Source: Rhodovulum robiginosum (GTDB lineage: Bacteria; Pseudomonadota; Alphaproteobacteria; Rhodobacterales; Rhodobacteraceae). From it: DNA of 64,000 nucleotides. This document shows, one piece after another, positions 17,552-25,757 of this stretch. Position 1 is the stretch's first letter. The number at the start of each line of letters is the position of its first letter. Position numbers and translations under genes: made by a program. The stretch covers positions 1 through 64,000 of the forward strand of contig NZ_RWGU01000038.1 of NCBI RefSeq assembly GCF_003944755.1. The letters are read 5' to 3'. Below the pieces are notes generated by a model. That model was not told where the DNA came from. It was given only the letters and a program-made list of their open reading frames with translations, and did no database searches.

Positions 17552-18934
17552 ATGCGCCACGCGCTATCCGTGCTTATCGTTCTCACCCTCGCCGGCGCCG
17601 CCTGGTCCGGGCCGCGCGTGCCCGACAGCCGCGCCGAGATATCGCTCAGCTTCGCGCCGGTCGTGCGCGAGGCGGCGCCTGCGGTGGTCAACATCTACGC
17701 CCGCCGCGTTGTCGCCGAGCGGGTCAGCCCCTTTGCCAAAGACCCCTTCTTCCGCGACCTGTTCGGCGATCTCGGCCGCGCCGTGCCGAGGGTGCAAAAT
17801 TCGCTGGGCTCGGGCGTGATCGTGGCGCCCGACGGCGTGGTGGTGTCGAATTACCATGTCGTGGGGCAGGCCACCGACATCCGCGTGGTGCTGAACGACC
17901 GGCGCGAGTTCGACGCCGAGGTGCTGTTGGCCGATGAGCAAAGCGATCTGGCGGTTCTGCGCCTTGAGGGTGCCGAGGACCTGCCCGCGCTGCCGTTTCG
18001 CGATTCTGACAGCCTTGAGGTGGGCGAGCTGGTGCTGGCCATCGGCAACCCGTTCGGCATCGGCCAGACGGTGAGTTCGGGCATCGTGTCCGGGCTGGCG
18101 CGCTCGGGGCTTTCCATCGGCGGTGGGCGGGGTCTGTTCATCCAGACCGACGCGGCGATCAACCCGGGCAACTCGGGGGGCGCGCTGGTCGACATGGCCG
18201 GGCGGCTGGTGGGTATCAACACCGCCATTCTTTCGCGGTCGGGCGGGTCCAACGGCATTGGCTTTGCGATACCCGCCGATCTGGTGCGCCGCGTCGTGGC
18301 CCAGGCCGAGGCCGGGCGCGACCGTTTTCAGCGGCCCTGGGCGGGCGTTTCGGCCCAGGCGGTGGATGCGGGCCTGGCCGAGGGGTTCGGCATGGGCCGC
18401 CCGCAGGGCGTGGTGCTGACCGAGGTGCACCCCGCCAGCCCGTTCCGCGAAGCCGGGCTTGGGGTGGGCGACGTGGTGCTGGAGGCCGGCGGCGCGCCGG
18501 TGAACAGCCCGCAGGCGCTGTTCTTCCGGCTCTCGGCCGAGGGCGTCGGCGGCCGCCTCGACATTGCCTTTCTCAGCGATGGCAAGCGGCGCGAGGCCGA
18601 GGTGGCGCTGATCGCCCCGCCCGAGACGCCCCCGCGCGCGCCCGTCACGGTGGGGGGCCGCAGCGTGCTGGCCGGGCTGAAGGCAATGAACGTCAACCCG
18701 GCGGTCGCCGCCGAATACGGGCTGCCGACCGACGCGGCCGGCGTGCTGGTCGCCGATCCGGGCGGTGTGGGCGCGCGGGTGGGGCTGCGCGCGGGCGACA
18801 TCGTGCTGGGGATCAACGGCACCGCCATCACGACCACCGACGACCTGGCCCGCGCCGCCGCCGAGGCCACCCGCCGCTGGACCGTCGAGTATATCCGGGG
18901 CGGCCGCCGCAGCGTCCTGCGCTTTCGTGTCTGA
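17552..18934 (+). CDS. Do-type periplasmic serine protease (DegP/DegQ/DegS-like)
   Basis: An HtrA-family protease that degrades misfolded envelope proteins. The 460-residue product has a signal peptide (about 1-28), the trypsin-like domain with catalytic H102 (SNYHVV), D132 (SDLAVL) and S208 (GNSGGAL), and two PDZ domains (about 265-345 and 370-455). GGAGG precedes the ATG at 17552; an in-frame start 93 bases earlier has no signal peptide. rarA starts 24 bases later, so the two may be cotranscribed. Confidence 0.93.
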   Translation: MRHALSVLIVLTLAGAAWSGPRVPDSRAEISLSFAPVVREAAPAVVNIYARRVVAERVSPFAKDPFFRDLFGDLGRAVPRVQNSLGSGVIVAPDGVVVSNYHVVGQATDIRVVLNDRREFDAEVLLADEQSDLAVLRLEGAEDLPALPFRDSDSLEVGELVLAIGNPFGIGQTVSSGIVSGLARSGLSIGGGRGLFIQTDAAINPGNSGGALVDMAGRLVGINTAILSRSGGSNGIGFAIPADLVRRVVAQAEAGRDRFQRPWAGVSAQAVDAGLAEGFGMGRPQGVVLTEVHPASPFREAGLGVGDVVLEAGGAPVNSPQALFFRLSAEGVGGRLDIAFLSDGKRREAEVALIAPPETPPRAPVTVGGRSVLAGLKAMNVNPAVAAEYGLPTDAAGVLVADPGGVGARVGLRAGDIVLGINGTAITTTDDLARAAAEATRRWTVEYIRGGRRSVLRFRV

Positions 18935-18957
18935 CCGGCTTGGCATAGGCTCGGCGA

Positions 18958-20274
18958 ATGGCTGACCTCTTCGACCAGCTCGACCCCCCGCCCGCCGAGG
19001 GACACGCCCCGCGCCCGCTGGCCGACCGGCTGCGGCCCAAGGCGCTGTCGGAGGTGATCGGGCAGGAACACGTGCTGGGCCCCGACGGCCCATTGGGCGT
19101 GATGCTGGCCTCGGGCAGCCTGAGCTCGCTGATCTTCTGGGGGCCGCCGGGGGTGGGCAAGACGACCATCGCGCGGCTTCTGGCCGACGAGACCGAGCTT
19201 GCCTTCGTTCAGATCAGCGCGATCTTCACCGGGGTGGCCGACCTGAAAAAGGTGTTCGAGGCGGCCCGGATGCGCCGCGCGAACGGGCAGGGCACGCTCT
19301 TGTTCGTCGACGAGATCCACCGCTTCAACAAGGCCCAGCAGGACGGGTTCCTGCCGCATATGGAGGACGGCACGATCCTTCTGGTCGGCGCCACCACCGA
19401 AAACCCCTCCTTCGAGTTGAACGCGGCCCTTCTCAGCCGGTCGCAGGTGCTGGTGCTCGACCGGCTGGACCTGCCGCACCTGGAACTGCTCGCGCAGCGG
19501 GCCGAGCAGGCGCTGGGTCGGGCGCTGCCGCTGACCGGCCCGGCGCGCGAGGCGCTGTTGGAGATGGCCGATGGCGACGGGCGCGCGCTGCTCAATCTGA
19601 TCGAGCAGGTGGCCGCCTGGACCGGGGCCGATCATATCGGGCCCGAGGACCTGGCCCAGCGGCTGATGAAGCGCGCCGCGCAATACGACAAATCGGGCGA
19701 TGCTCATTTCAACCTGATCTCGGCCCTGCACAAATCGGTGCGCGGCTCCGACCCCGACGCCGCGCTCTACTGGTTGACCCGGATGCTGGAAGGCGGCGAA
19801 GACCCGCGCTATCTGGCCCGCCGCATCACCCGCATGGCGATCGAGGATATCGGGCTGGCCGACCCGCAGGCCCAGACCGTCTGCCTGGATGCCTGGCAGG
19901 TGTTCGAACGGCTGGGCAGCCCCGAGGGCGAACTGGCGCTGGCGCAGGCGGTGGTCTACCTCGCCCTCGCGCCGAAATCGAACGCCGGCTACGCGGCCTA
20001 CAAGAACGCCCGCGCGGCGGCCAAGCGCACCGGGTCGGAGCCGCCGCCCAAGCACATCCTGAACGCGCCCACCGGTCTGATGAAGGATCAGGGCTACGGC
20101 GCGGGCTACGAATACGACCACGACGCCGAGGCGGGGTTCTCGGGGCAGGACTATTTCCCCGACGGGATGAAGCGGGGGGTTTACTACGCGCCCGTGGAAC
20201 GGGGTTTCGAGCGGGAACTGAAACGCCGGCTCGACTATTTCGCCAAGCTGCGCGCCCGGCGCCAGGGCGGTTGA
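18958..20274 (+). CDS. rarA: Replication-associated recombination protein RarA
   Basis: RarA (MgsA) is an AAA+ ATPase of the clamp-loader group that acts at stalled forks. The 438-residue product has RPLADRLRPKALSEVIGQEH at the N terminus, Walker A GPPGVGKT (62-69), Walker B LLFVDEIHRFNKAQQD and the sensor ATTENPSFELNAALLSR. The C-terminal part has NAPTGLMKDQGYGAGYEYDHD, as in the family. Confidence 0.95.
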   Translation: MADLFDQLDPPPAEGHAPRPLADRLRPKALSEVIGQEHVLGPDGPLGVMLASGSLSSLIFWGPPGVGKTTIARLLADETELAFVQISAIFTGVADLKKVFEAARMRRANGQGTLLFVDEIHRFNKAQQDGFLPHMEDGTILLVGATTENPSFELNAALLSRSQVLVLDRLDLPHLELLAQRAEQALGRALPLTGPAREALLEMADGDGRALLNLIEQVAAWTGADHIGPEDLAQRLMKRAAQYDKSGDAHFNLISALHKSVRGSDPDAALYWLTRMLEGGEDPRYLARRITRMAIEDIGLADPQAQTVCLDAWQVFERLGSPEGELALAQAVVYLALAPKSNAGYAAYKNARAAAKRTGSEPPPKHILNAPTGLMKDQGYGAGYEYDHDAEAGFSGQDYFPDGMKRGVYYAPVERGFERELKRRLDYFAKLRARRQGG

Positions 20275-20306
20275 CAAGCCCGCCGGCGCGGAGGACAGGA
20301 AGGCCC

Positions 20307-20687
20307 ATGACAGGCTGGACAATTGCACAGGTGGCCCTTGGTGGGGCCGTGGGCGCCGTGGGGCGCTATATGACGGGGATCGCGACGATCAATCTGATCG
20401 GGCGCGGCTTCCCCTGGGGCACGCTGACGGTCAACATCCTGGGCTCGTTCCTGATGGGTGTGTTGGTGGTGGTGCTGGCGAAAAAGGGCGGCACGCATCT
20501 GGCGCCCTTGTTCATGACCGGGGTGCTGGGCGGCTTTACGACCTTCTCGGCCTTTTCGCTGGACGCGATCACGATCTACGAGCGCGGGCAGGCGGGGCTG
20601 GCGCTGGCCTATGTGGCGGCCTCGGTGCTGCTGTCGCTCGCGGCCATCTCTGCGGGGCTTTTCGCGGCACGCGCGGTGATGCCATGA
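20307..20687 (+). CDS. crcB: Fluoride exporter CrcB/Fluc
   Basis: A small dual-topology membrane protein that exports fluoride. The 126-residue product has four hydrophobic segments and the signatures GGAVGAVGRYMTG, WGTLTVNILGSFLMG and GVLGGFTTFSAFSLDA. The ATG at 20307 has GGAAGG before it. No fluoride riboswitch is visible in the 32-base gap. It overlaps the next gene by 4 bases. Confidence 0.95.
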   Translation: MTGWTIAQVALGGAVGAVGRYMTGIATINLIGRGFPWGTLTVNILGSFLMGVLVVVLAKKGGTHLAPLFMTGVLGGFTTFSAFSLDAITIYERGQAGLALAYVAASVLLSLAAISAGLFAARAVMP

Positions 20688-21727
20688 GCGGCGTGCAGTC
20701 CCTCACGGTGGACGCGGGCGAGGGCGACCAGCGGCTCGACCGGTGGTTTCGCCGGCGCTTTCCCCATATCGGCCAGGGCCGCATCGAAAAGATGTGCCGC
20801 AAGGGCGAGATCCGGGTGGACGGCGGCCGGGTGAAACCCGCGACCCGGGTGGAAGAGGGGCAGACGGTGCGCGTGCCGCCCCTGCCCGAGCCCGGCGAGG
20901 TGGCCGCCGCGCCGAAACCGGCGGTTTCCCAGGCCGATGCCGAGATGATCCGCGCGGCGGTGATCTACCGCGACGATGACATCCTCGCGCTGAACAAGCC
21001 GCCGGGCCTGGCCGCCCAGGGCGGCAGCGGCCAGCGCCGTCATGTGGATGGGCTGTCCGAGGCGCTGCGCTTTGGCGCGGCGGAAAAGCCGCGGCTGGTC
21101 CACCGCCTCGACAAGGACACCTCGGGCGTGTTGCTGATGGCGCGCAGCCGGGCCGTGGCCGCGGCGCTGACCGCCGCCTTTCGCGCGCGCGAGACGCGCA
21201 AGATCTACTGGGCCGCCGTCGCGGGCTGTCCCAGCCCCGAGATGGGCACGATCCGCTACGGTCTGGTCAAGGCGCCGGGGCACGGTGCGAAAGGCGAGGG
21301 GGAAAAGATGCTCTGCCTGCATCCCGACGCGGTCGAGGCCACGCCGGGCGCCAAGCGCGCGACGACCGATTACGCGGTGCTGTCCACGCTGGGCAAGCGG
21401 GTGAGCTGGGTCGCGCTGGTGCCGGTGACGGGCCGCACCCACCAGTTGCGCGCGCATATGGCCGAGTTGGGCCACCCGATCATCGGCGACGGAAAATACG
21501 GCGGCTCGGGTCAGGAAAACCTGGGCGACGGCTGGGGCGCGGGGCTGGGCGGCGCGATTTCGGGCAAGCTGCACCTTCATGCGCGCTCGATCGCGCTGAC
21601 CCATCCGGTGAGCGGCGCGCGGCTGACCCTGACCGCGCCGCTGCCCGACCATATGGAAAACACCTGGCAGGTGTTCGACTGGCACGCCGGCGACGTGCCC
21701 GCCGACCCGTTCGAGGAGGCCACGTGA
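20684..21727 (+). CDS. RluA-family 23S rRNA pseudouridine synthase (RluC-like)
   Basis: The 347-residue enzyme should isomerise uridines in rRNA. It has an N-terminal S4 RNA-binding domain (about 13-70: RLDRWFRRRFPHIGQGRIEKMCRKGEIRVDG) and the catalytic motif HRLDKDTSGVLL with Asp143. GRTHQLRAHMAELGHPIIGDGKYGG is the usual C-terminal signature. Whether it is RluC or RluD type cannot be decided by eye. It shares ATGA with crcB and GTGA with the next gene. Confidence 0.92.
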   Translation: MSGVQSLTVDAGEGDQRLDRWFRRRFPHIGQGRIEKMCRKGEIRVDGGRVKPATRVEEGQTVRVPPLPEPGEVAAAPKPAVSQADAEMIRAAVIYRDDDILALNKPPGLAAQGGSGQRRHVDGLSEALRFGAAEKPRLVHRLDKDTSGVLLMARSRAVAAALTAAFRARETRKIYWAAVAGCPSPEMGTIRYGLVKAPGHGAKGEGEKMLCLHPDAVEATPGAKRATTDYAVLSTLGKRVSWVALVPVTGRTHQLRAHMAELGHPIIGDGKYGGSGQENLGDGWGAGLGGAISGKLHLHARSIALTHPVSGARLTLTAPLPDHMENTWQVFDWHAGDVPADPFEEAT

Positions 21728-22389
21728 GCGACCTGCGGCTGGTCATCTTCGATGTCGATGGCACGCTCGTGGACAGCCAGGGGCATATTGTCGCGGCGAT
21801 GGAGGCTGGCTTTGCCGCGATCGGCCGCGTCGCGCCGCCGCCGGCAGCGGTGCTGTCGATCGTCGGACTGTCGCTGGAGGTGGGCGTGATGCGCCTTGCC
21901 CCCGACCTGACCGGGGCCGAGGCCGCGCGGCTGGTCGGTGCCTATCGGCAGGCGTTTTTCGACCTGCGCGTGGGCAGCGCGGCGTCGCCGCTTTATCCCG
22001 GGGCGGCCGAGGCGCTCGAGGTGCTGGCGGCGCGCGACGAGGTGCTGTTGGGCATCGCCACGGGCAAGTCGCGCCGCGGGCTCGACCACGTGCTCGACGC
22101 GCACGGGCTGACGGGCCTGTTCGTGACTTTGCAGGTGTCCGACCACCACCCGTCGAAGCCGCACCCGGCGATGGTCGAGGCGGCGCTGAAAGAGACCGGG
22201 GCGGCGGCGGGCGACGCGGTGATGATCGGCGACACGGAATTCGACATGGAAATGGGCCGGGCGGCGGGGGTGCGAACGCTGGGGGTAAGCTGGGGCTATC
22301 ACGGTGCCGAGCGGCTGTCGGCGGCCGAGCGCGTGATCGACCGCTTCGACGCGCTGGTGCCTGCGCTCGACGGGCTGTGGGAGGTGTGA
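21724..22389 (+). CDS. HAD-superfamily phosphatase, phosphoglycolate phosphatase-like
   Basis: The 221-residue product has HAD motif I FDVDGTLVDS (residues 8-17), a helical cap, motif II and III regions (GIATGKSRRGLDHVL; KPHPAMV) and motif IV MIGDTEFDMEMGRAAG. This is the Gph/PpaX-like subfamily; the substrate is unknown. The start is GTG at 21724, overlapping the stop of the pseudouridine synthase gene, so translation is coupled. Confidence 0.9.
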   Translation: MSDLRLVIFDVDGTLVDSQGHIVAAMEAGFAAIGRVAPPPAAVLSIVGLSLEVGVMRLAPDLTGAEAARLVGAYRQAFFDLRVGSAASPLYPGAAEALEVLAARDEVLLGIATGKSRRGLDHVLDAHGLTGLFVTLQVSDHHPSKPHPAMVEAALKETGAAAGDAVMIGDTEFDMEMGRAAGVRTLGVSWGYHGAERLSAAERVIDRFDALVPALDGLWEV

Positions 22390-22391
22390 CG

Positions 22392-23108
22392 ATGGCGGAA
22401 TGGGCGCCCAAGCGGTTCTGGAAAGAGGCGGAGGTCAGCCCGGCGGAGGGCGGCCATACCGTGCTTTTGGACGGGCGGCAGGTGAAAACCCCTGCAAAGG
22501 CTGCGCTGGTGATGCCGACCGCCGCCATGGCCCGCGCCGTGGCCGGGGAATGGGACACGCAGCAGGACAGGGTGCGCCCCGAGACGATGCCCGTCACCCG
22601 AGCCGTGAATTCGGCCATCGACCGGGTGAGACCGCAACAGGACGAGGTCGCCGCGCTGATCGCCGCCTATGGCGATAGCGATCTGATCTGCTATCGGGCC
22701 GAGGGGCCCGAGGCGCTGTGCGCGCGCCAGTGCGCGGCCTGGGACCCGCTGGTCGACTGGGCGCGCGATGCGCTGGAGGCGCCGCTGGTCGTCGTGGCGG
22801 GCGTGATCTACCGCCCGCAGCCCGCGCCCAGCGTCGCGGCGATGCGTGCGCGCGTCGCCGGGCTGGACGCGTTCGAGCTGACGGCGCTTCACGATCTCGT
22901 CAGCCTTTCGGGATCGCTGGTGATCGGGCTGGCGGCCACAGAGGACTGGGCCGACCCCGAGGACCTTTGGGCGCGGTCGAGAATCGACGAGACCTGGCAG
23001 CAAGAGCTTTGGGGCGCGGATGAAGAGGCCGTCGAGGCCGCCGAGACCAAAAAAGCGGCTTTTTTGCAGGCCCGACGCTTTTTCGATCTGGCGCGCAATC
23101 TGTCTTGA
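22392..23108 (+). CDS. ATP12-family F1-ATPase assembly chaperone
   Basis: ATP12 helps assemble the alpha subunit of F1-ATPase in mitochondria and is found in alphaproteobacteria. The 238-residue product shows PKRFWKEAEVSPAEGGHTVLLDGRQVKTPAK, ALVMPTAAMARAVAGEWDTQQ, the MPVTRAVNSAIDRV block, and SLSGSLVIGLAA near the end. It begins 2 bases after the HAD gene. Near its 3' end the palindrome CAAAAAAGC-G-GCTTTTTTG (23048-23066) lies within the coding sequence. Confidence 0.93.
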   Translation: MAEWAPKRFWKEAEVSPAEGGHTVLLDGRQVKTPAKAALVMPTAAMARAVAGEWDTQQDRVRPETMPVTRAVNSAIDRVRPQQDEVAALIAAYGDSDLICYRAEGPEALCARQCAAWDPLVDWARDALEAPLVVVAGVIYRPQPAPSVAAMRARVAGLDAFELTALHDLVSLSGSLVIGLAATEDWADPEDLWARSRIDETWQQELWGADEEAVEAAETKKAAFLQARRFFDLARNLS

Positions 23109-23275
23109 CGAAAGGTCAGTTGCACAAAAATTAAGCGCCGCGGCATTTCCGACCGATGCCCTTTCTTGACAACGCCCGGCAGGACAGGTCCCTTGACCTC
23201 GGCAGTTTATATCGCCCAAACTTGAGGCGCTGTGGCCATACAGAACCAAGGCCGCGCTAAAAAAGGATCGCTAAT

Positions 23276-23315
23276 CAACCCCTCACAGGGTTGAAAAAAA
23301 TCGTCCGAAAGGACG
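23276..23315 (+). other. Two small hairpins in the amino-acid transporter leader
   Basis: CAACCC (23276-23281) pairs with GGGTTG (23288-23293), followed by seven A residues. CGTCC-GAAA-GGACG (23302-23315) is a 5-bp stem with a GAAA tetraloop, just before the ribosome binding site GGAAGAGG. The 228-base gap from 23109 contains no gene and no convincing -10/-35 pair. Confidence 0.4.
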
Positions 23316-23336
23316 GAACATCAGGAAGAGGTAAAC

Positions 23337-24356
23337 ATGAAGAATTCCGTAATTCTTGGCGCGCTGACAGCTGCCGGCCTGATCGCCGGTGCGGCCGGTG
23401 CCGCAACGCTCGACGACGTCAAGGCCCGCGGCAAGCTGAACTGCGGTATCAACACCGGGCTGGTCGGCTTTGCCGCGCCCGACGCCAACGGCGAATGGTC
23501 GGGCTTCGATGTCGCCTATTGCCGTGCGCTTGCTGCGGCCGTTCTCGGCGACCCCAGCGCCATCGAATTCGTGTCGCTGACCGGCAAGACGCGCTTCACG
23601 GCGCTTGCCTCCGGCGAAATCGACGTTCTTTCGCGCAACACCACCTGGACGCTGACCCGCGACGTCGACCTCAAGTTCACCTTCCTCGGCGTGAACTACT
23701 ATGACGGCCAGGGCTTCATGATTCCCAAGGGTCTGGGCGTCGGCTCGGCCAAGGAACTGGACGGCGCGACCGTCTGCATCCAGACCGGCACCACCACCGA
23801 ACTGAACCTCGCGGACTTCTTCCGCGTCAACAACATCAGCTACGAGCCGGTGCCGATCGAGACCAATGCCGAGGCGCAGCAGCAGTTCCTTGCCGGCGCC
23901 TGTGACGTCTACACCACCGACGCGTCCGGTCTTGCCGCAACGCGCGCCACCTTCGAGAACCCGGCAGACTACGTGATCCTGCCCGAGATCATCTCGAAAG
24001 AGCCGCTTGGCCCGCTGGTGCGCCATGGCGACGACGAATGGGCCGATATCGGCCGCTGGACGCTGAACACGCTGATCGCCGCCGAGGAATACGGCGTGAC
24101 CTCGGCCAATGTCGATGAGATGGCCGCCAAGCCGACCAGCAACCCCGAAGTGAACCGTATGCTCGGCACCGAGGGCAACCTCGGCGAGATGCTGGGTCTC
24201 GACGGCCAGTGGGCGCTGCGCGCGCTGAAGGCCGGCGGCAACTACGGCGAGATCTTCGAAAAGCATATCGGCGAGAACACTCCGATCGGTCTGGCGCGCG
24301 GCCTGAACGCGCAGTGGACCGAAGGCGGGCTGATGTACGCCCCGCCGTTCCGCTGA
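23337..24356 (+). CDS. aapJ: Amino-acid ABC transporter substrate-binding protein (AapJ/BztA type)
   Basis: The periplasmic binding protein of a general L-amino-acid or Glu/Gln/Asp/Asn uptake system. The 339-residue product has a signal peptide (about 1-22, cleaved near AAGAATLDDVK) and LNCGINTGLVGFAAPDANGEWSGFDVAYCRALAAA, the ligand-binding start of the family 3 solute-binding fold. Two Cys in the N-terminal lobe and one in KELDGATVCIQTG match the Aap/Bzt group. Permeases and an ATPase follow. Confidence 0.93.
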   Translation: MKNSVILGALTAAGLIAGAAGAATLDDVKARGKLNCGINTGLVGFAAPDANGEWSGFDVAYCRALAAAVLGDPSAIEFVSLTGKTRFTALASGEIDVLSRNTTWTLTRDVDLKFTFLGVNYYDGQGFMIPKGLGVGSAKELDGATVCIQTGTTTELNLADFFRVNNISYEPVPIETNAEAQQQFLAGACDVYTTDASGLAATRATFENPADYVILPEIISKEPLGPLVRHGDDEWADIGRWTLNTLIAAEEYGVTSANVDEMAAKPTSNPEVNRMLGTEGNLGEMLGLDGQWALRALKAGGNYGEIFEKHIGENTPIGLARGLNAQWTEGGLMYAPPFR

Positions 24357-24370
24357 TCAAGACACGCCGA

Positions 24371-24400
24371 GAAAGGGCGCGGGTATCCCCGCGCCCTTTC
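24371..24400 (+). other. Long hairpin between aapJ and the first permease gene
   Basis: GAAAGGGCGCGGG (24371-24383) and CCCGCGCCCTTTC (24388-24400) form a perfect 13-bp stem with loop TATC. No T-run follows. In such operons a hairpin here usually stabilises the binding-protein message or ends part of the transcripts. Confidence 0.75.
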
Positions 24401-24499
24401 GCGCTATTTCAGGCATAAAAACAAGACACCTGGGCCAGCGTGCGCCACTCCGTCACCGCGTCGGCACAAACCGCACCAGGGAAGACAGGGAATGCCCGC

Positions 24500-25756
24500 A
24501 TGACCGCACTTACCGACCCGCCGAAGGAGTCGTTTCGGCTGAGCATGCTGATTTACGACACCCGGTACCGGTCGCTGACCATCCAGGTTGTCGCCCTGTT
24601 CGTCTTCATGTTGATGGCCGCGTGGCTGATCAACAACACGGCGCAGAACCTTGCCGAGCTGGGCAAACCCATCGATTTCGGGTTCTTCACCGAGCCCGCG
24701 GGCTATGACATCAACCAGCGCCTGATCGATTACGATAACCAGGACAGCCATTTGCGGGCCTCTTTCGTGGGGCTTCTCAACACGCTGCTGGTGGCGTTTC
24801 TGGGCTGCCTGCTGGCCACCATCGTGGGCGTGCTGGTCGGCGTTTTGCGCCTGTCGAAGAACTGGCTCGTCGCGCGGATCATGACCGTCTATGTCGAGAT
24901 GTTCCGCAACGTGCCAGTGCTGTTGTGGATCGTGTTCTTCATGGCGATCCTGATCGAGAACCTGCCATCGCCAAGTGACTACCGCGGCGACAACCCCGAT
25001 GCCAGCATGTACCTGTGGGACTCGGTCGCGCTCACCAACCGGGGCTTTTACATCCCCGAGCCTCTGTTCAGCCGCAGCCTGGGCGATCTGCCGGTCTTCG
25101 GCGCGTTCAACATCAGCATAGATCTCCTGGCGCTCGTCGCCGTGCTGGCGGCCGGGATCTGGGGTGCGGGGCGGATCAAGCACCGCGCCGACCGCATCCA
25201 GGAGGAAACCGGCGAGCGGCCCACCACCTGGTACCAAAGCCTTGCCGTGGTCGTGCTGCCGGTGGCGGCGGTGCTGGTCTTTCTGGGCTTTCACCTGGGC
25301 TACCCGGCGCTCAAGGGCTTCAACTTCCAGGGCGGCGTTCACATGCGGAACTCGCTGATCGCCTTGTGGCTGGCGCTCAGCTTTTACACCGCCGCGTTCA
25401 TTGCCGAGATCGTGCGCGCCGGCATCCTGGCGATTTCCAAGGGCCAGACCGAGGCCGCCTCGGCGCTGGGCCTCAGGTCGAACCGGATCATGAGCCTGGT
25501 GATCCTGCCCCAGGCGCTGCGCGTGATCATCCCGCCGCTGATCTCGCAATACCTGAACCTGACCAAGAACTCGTCGCTGGCCATCGCCGTGGGGTACATG
25601 GACATCACCGGCACGCTGGGCGGGATCACGATGAACCAGACCGGGCGCGAGTTGGAATGCGTGCTGCTCTTGATGCTGGTCTACCTGACCATCTCGCTCT
25701 GCATTTCGCTGGTGATGAACTGGTACAACACACGCGTCAAACTGGTGGAGCGGTAA
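24500..25756 (+). CDS. aapQ: Amino-acid ABC transporter permease (AapQ/BztB type)
   Basis: The 418-residue inner-membrane subunit has an N-terminal hydrophobic segment (VVALFVFMLMAAWLI), a periplasmic part, and the permease core. The core has FVGLLNTLLVAFLGCLLATIVGVLVGVLRLSKN and the EAA-loop signature EAASALGLRSNRIMSLVILPQALRVIIPP near residues 320-350, which docks on the ATPase. The ATG at 24500 is chosen by family length. The next permease gene starts one base after this stop codon. Confidence 0.92.
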   Translation: MTALTDPPKESFRLSMLIYDTRYRSLTIQVVALFVFMLMAAWLINNTAQNLAELGKPIDFGFFTEPAGYDINQRLIDYDNQDSHLRASFVGLLNTLLVAFLGCLLATIVGVLVGVLRLSKNWLVARIMTVYVEMFRNVPVLLWIVFFMAILIENLPSPSDYRGDNPDASMYLWDSVALTNRGFYIPEPLFSRSLGDLPVFGAFNISIDLLALVAVLAAGIWGAGRIKHRADRIQEETGERPTTWYQSLAVVVLPVAAVLVFLGFHLGYPALKGFNFQGGVHMRNSLIALWLALSFYTAAFIAEIVRAGILAISKGQTEAASALGLRSNRIMSLVILPQALRVIIPPLISQYLNLTKNSSLAIAVGYMDITGTLGGITMNQTGRELECVLLLMLVYLTISLCISLVMNWYNTRVKLVER

Positions 25757-25757
25757 G

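Noticed and set aside
20275-20306. Fluoride riboswitch ahead of crcB
   Set aside because: The gap is 32 bases, too short for the aptamer, and no matching sequence is present.
23276-23300. CAACCC/GGGTTG hairpin upstream of aapJ as a terminator
   Set aside because: It is followed by seven A residues on the + strand, not T, and on the minus strand no T-run follows the stem.
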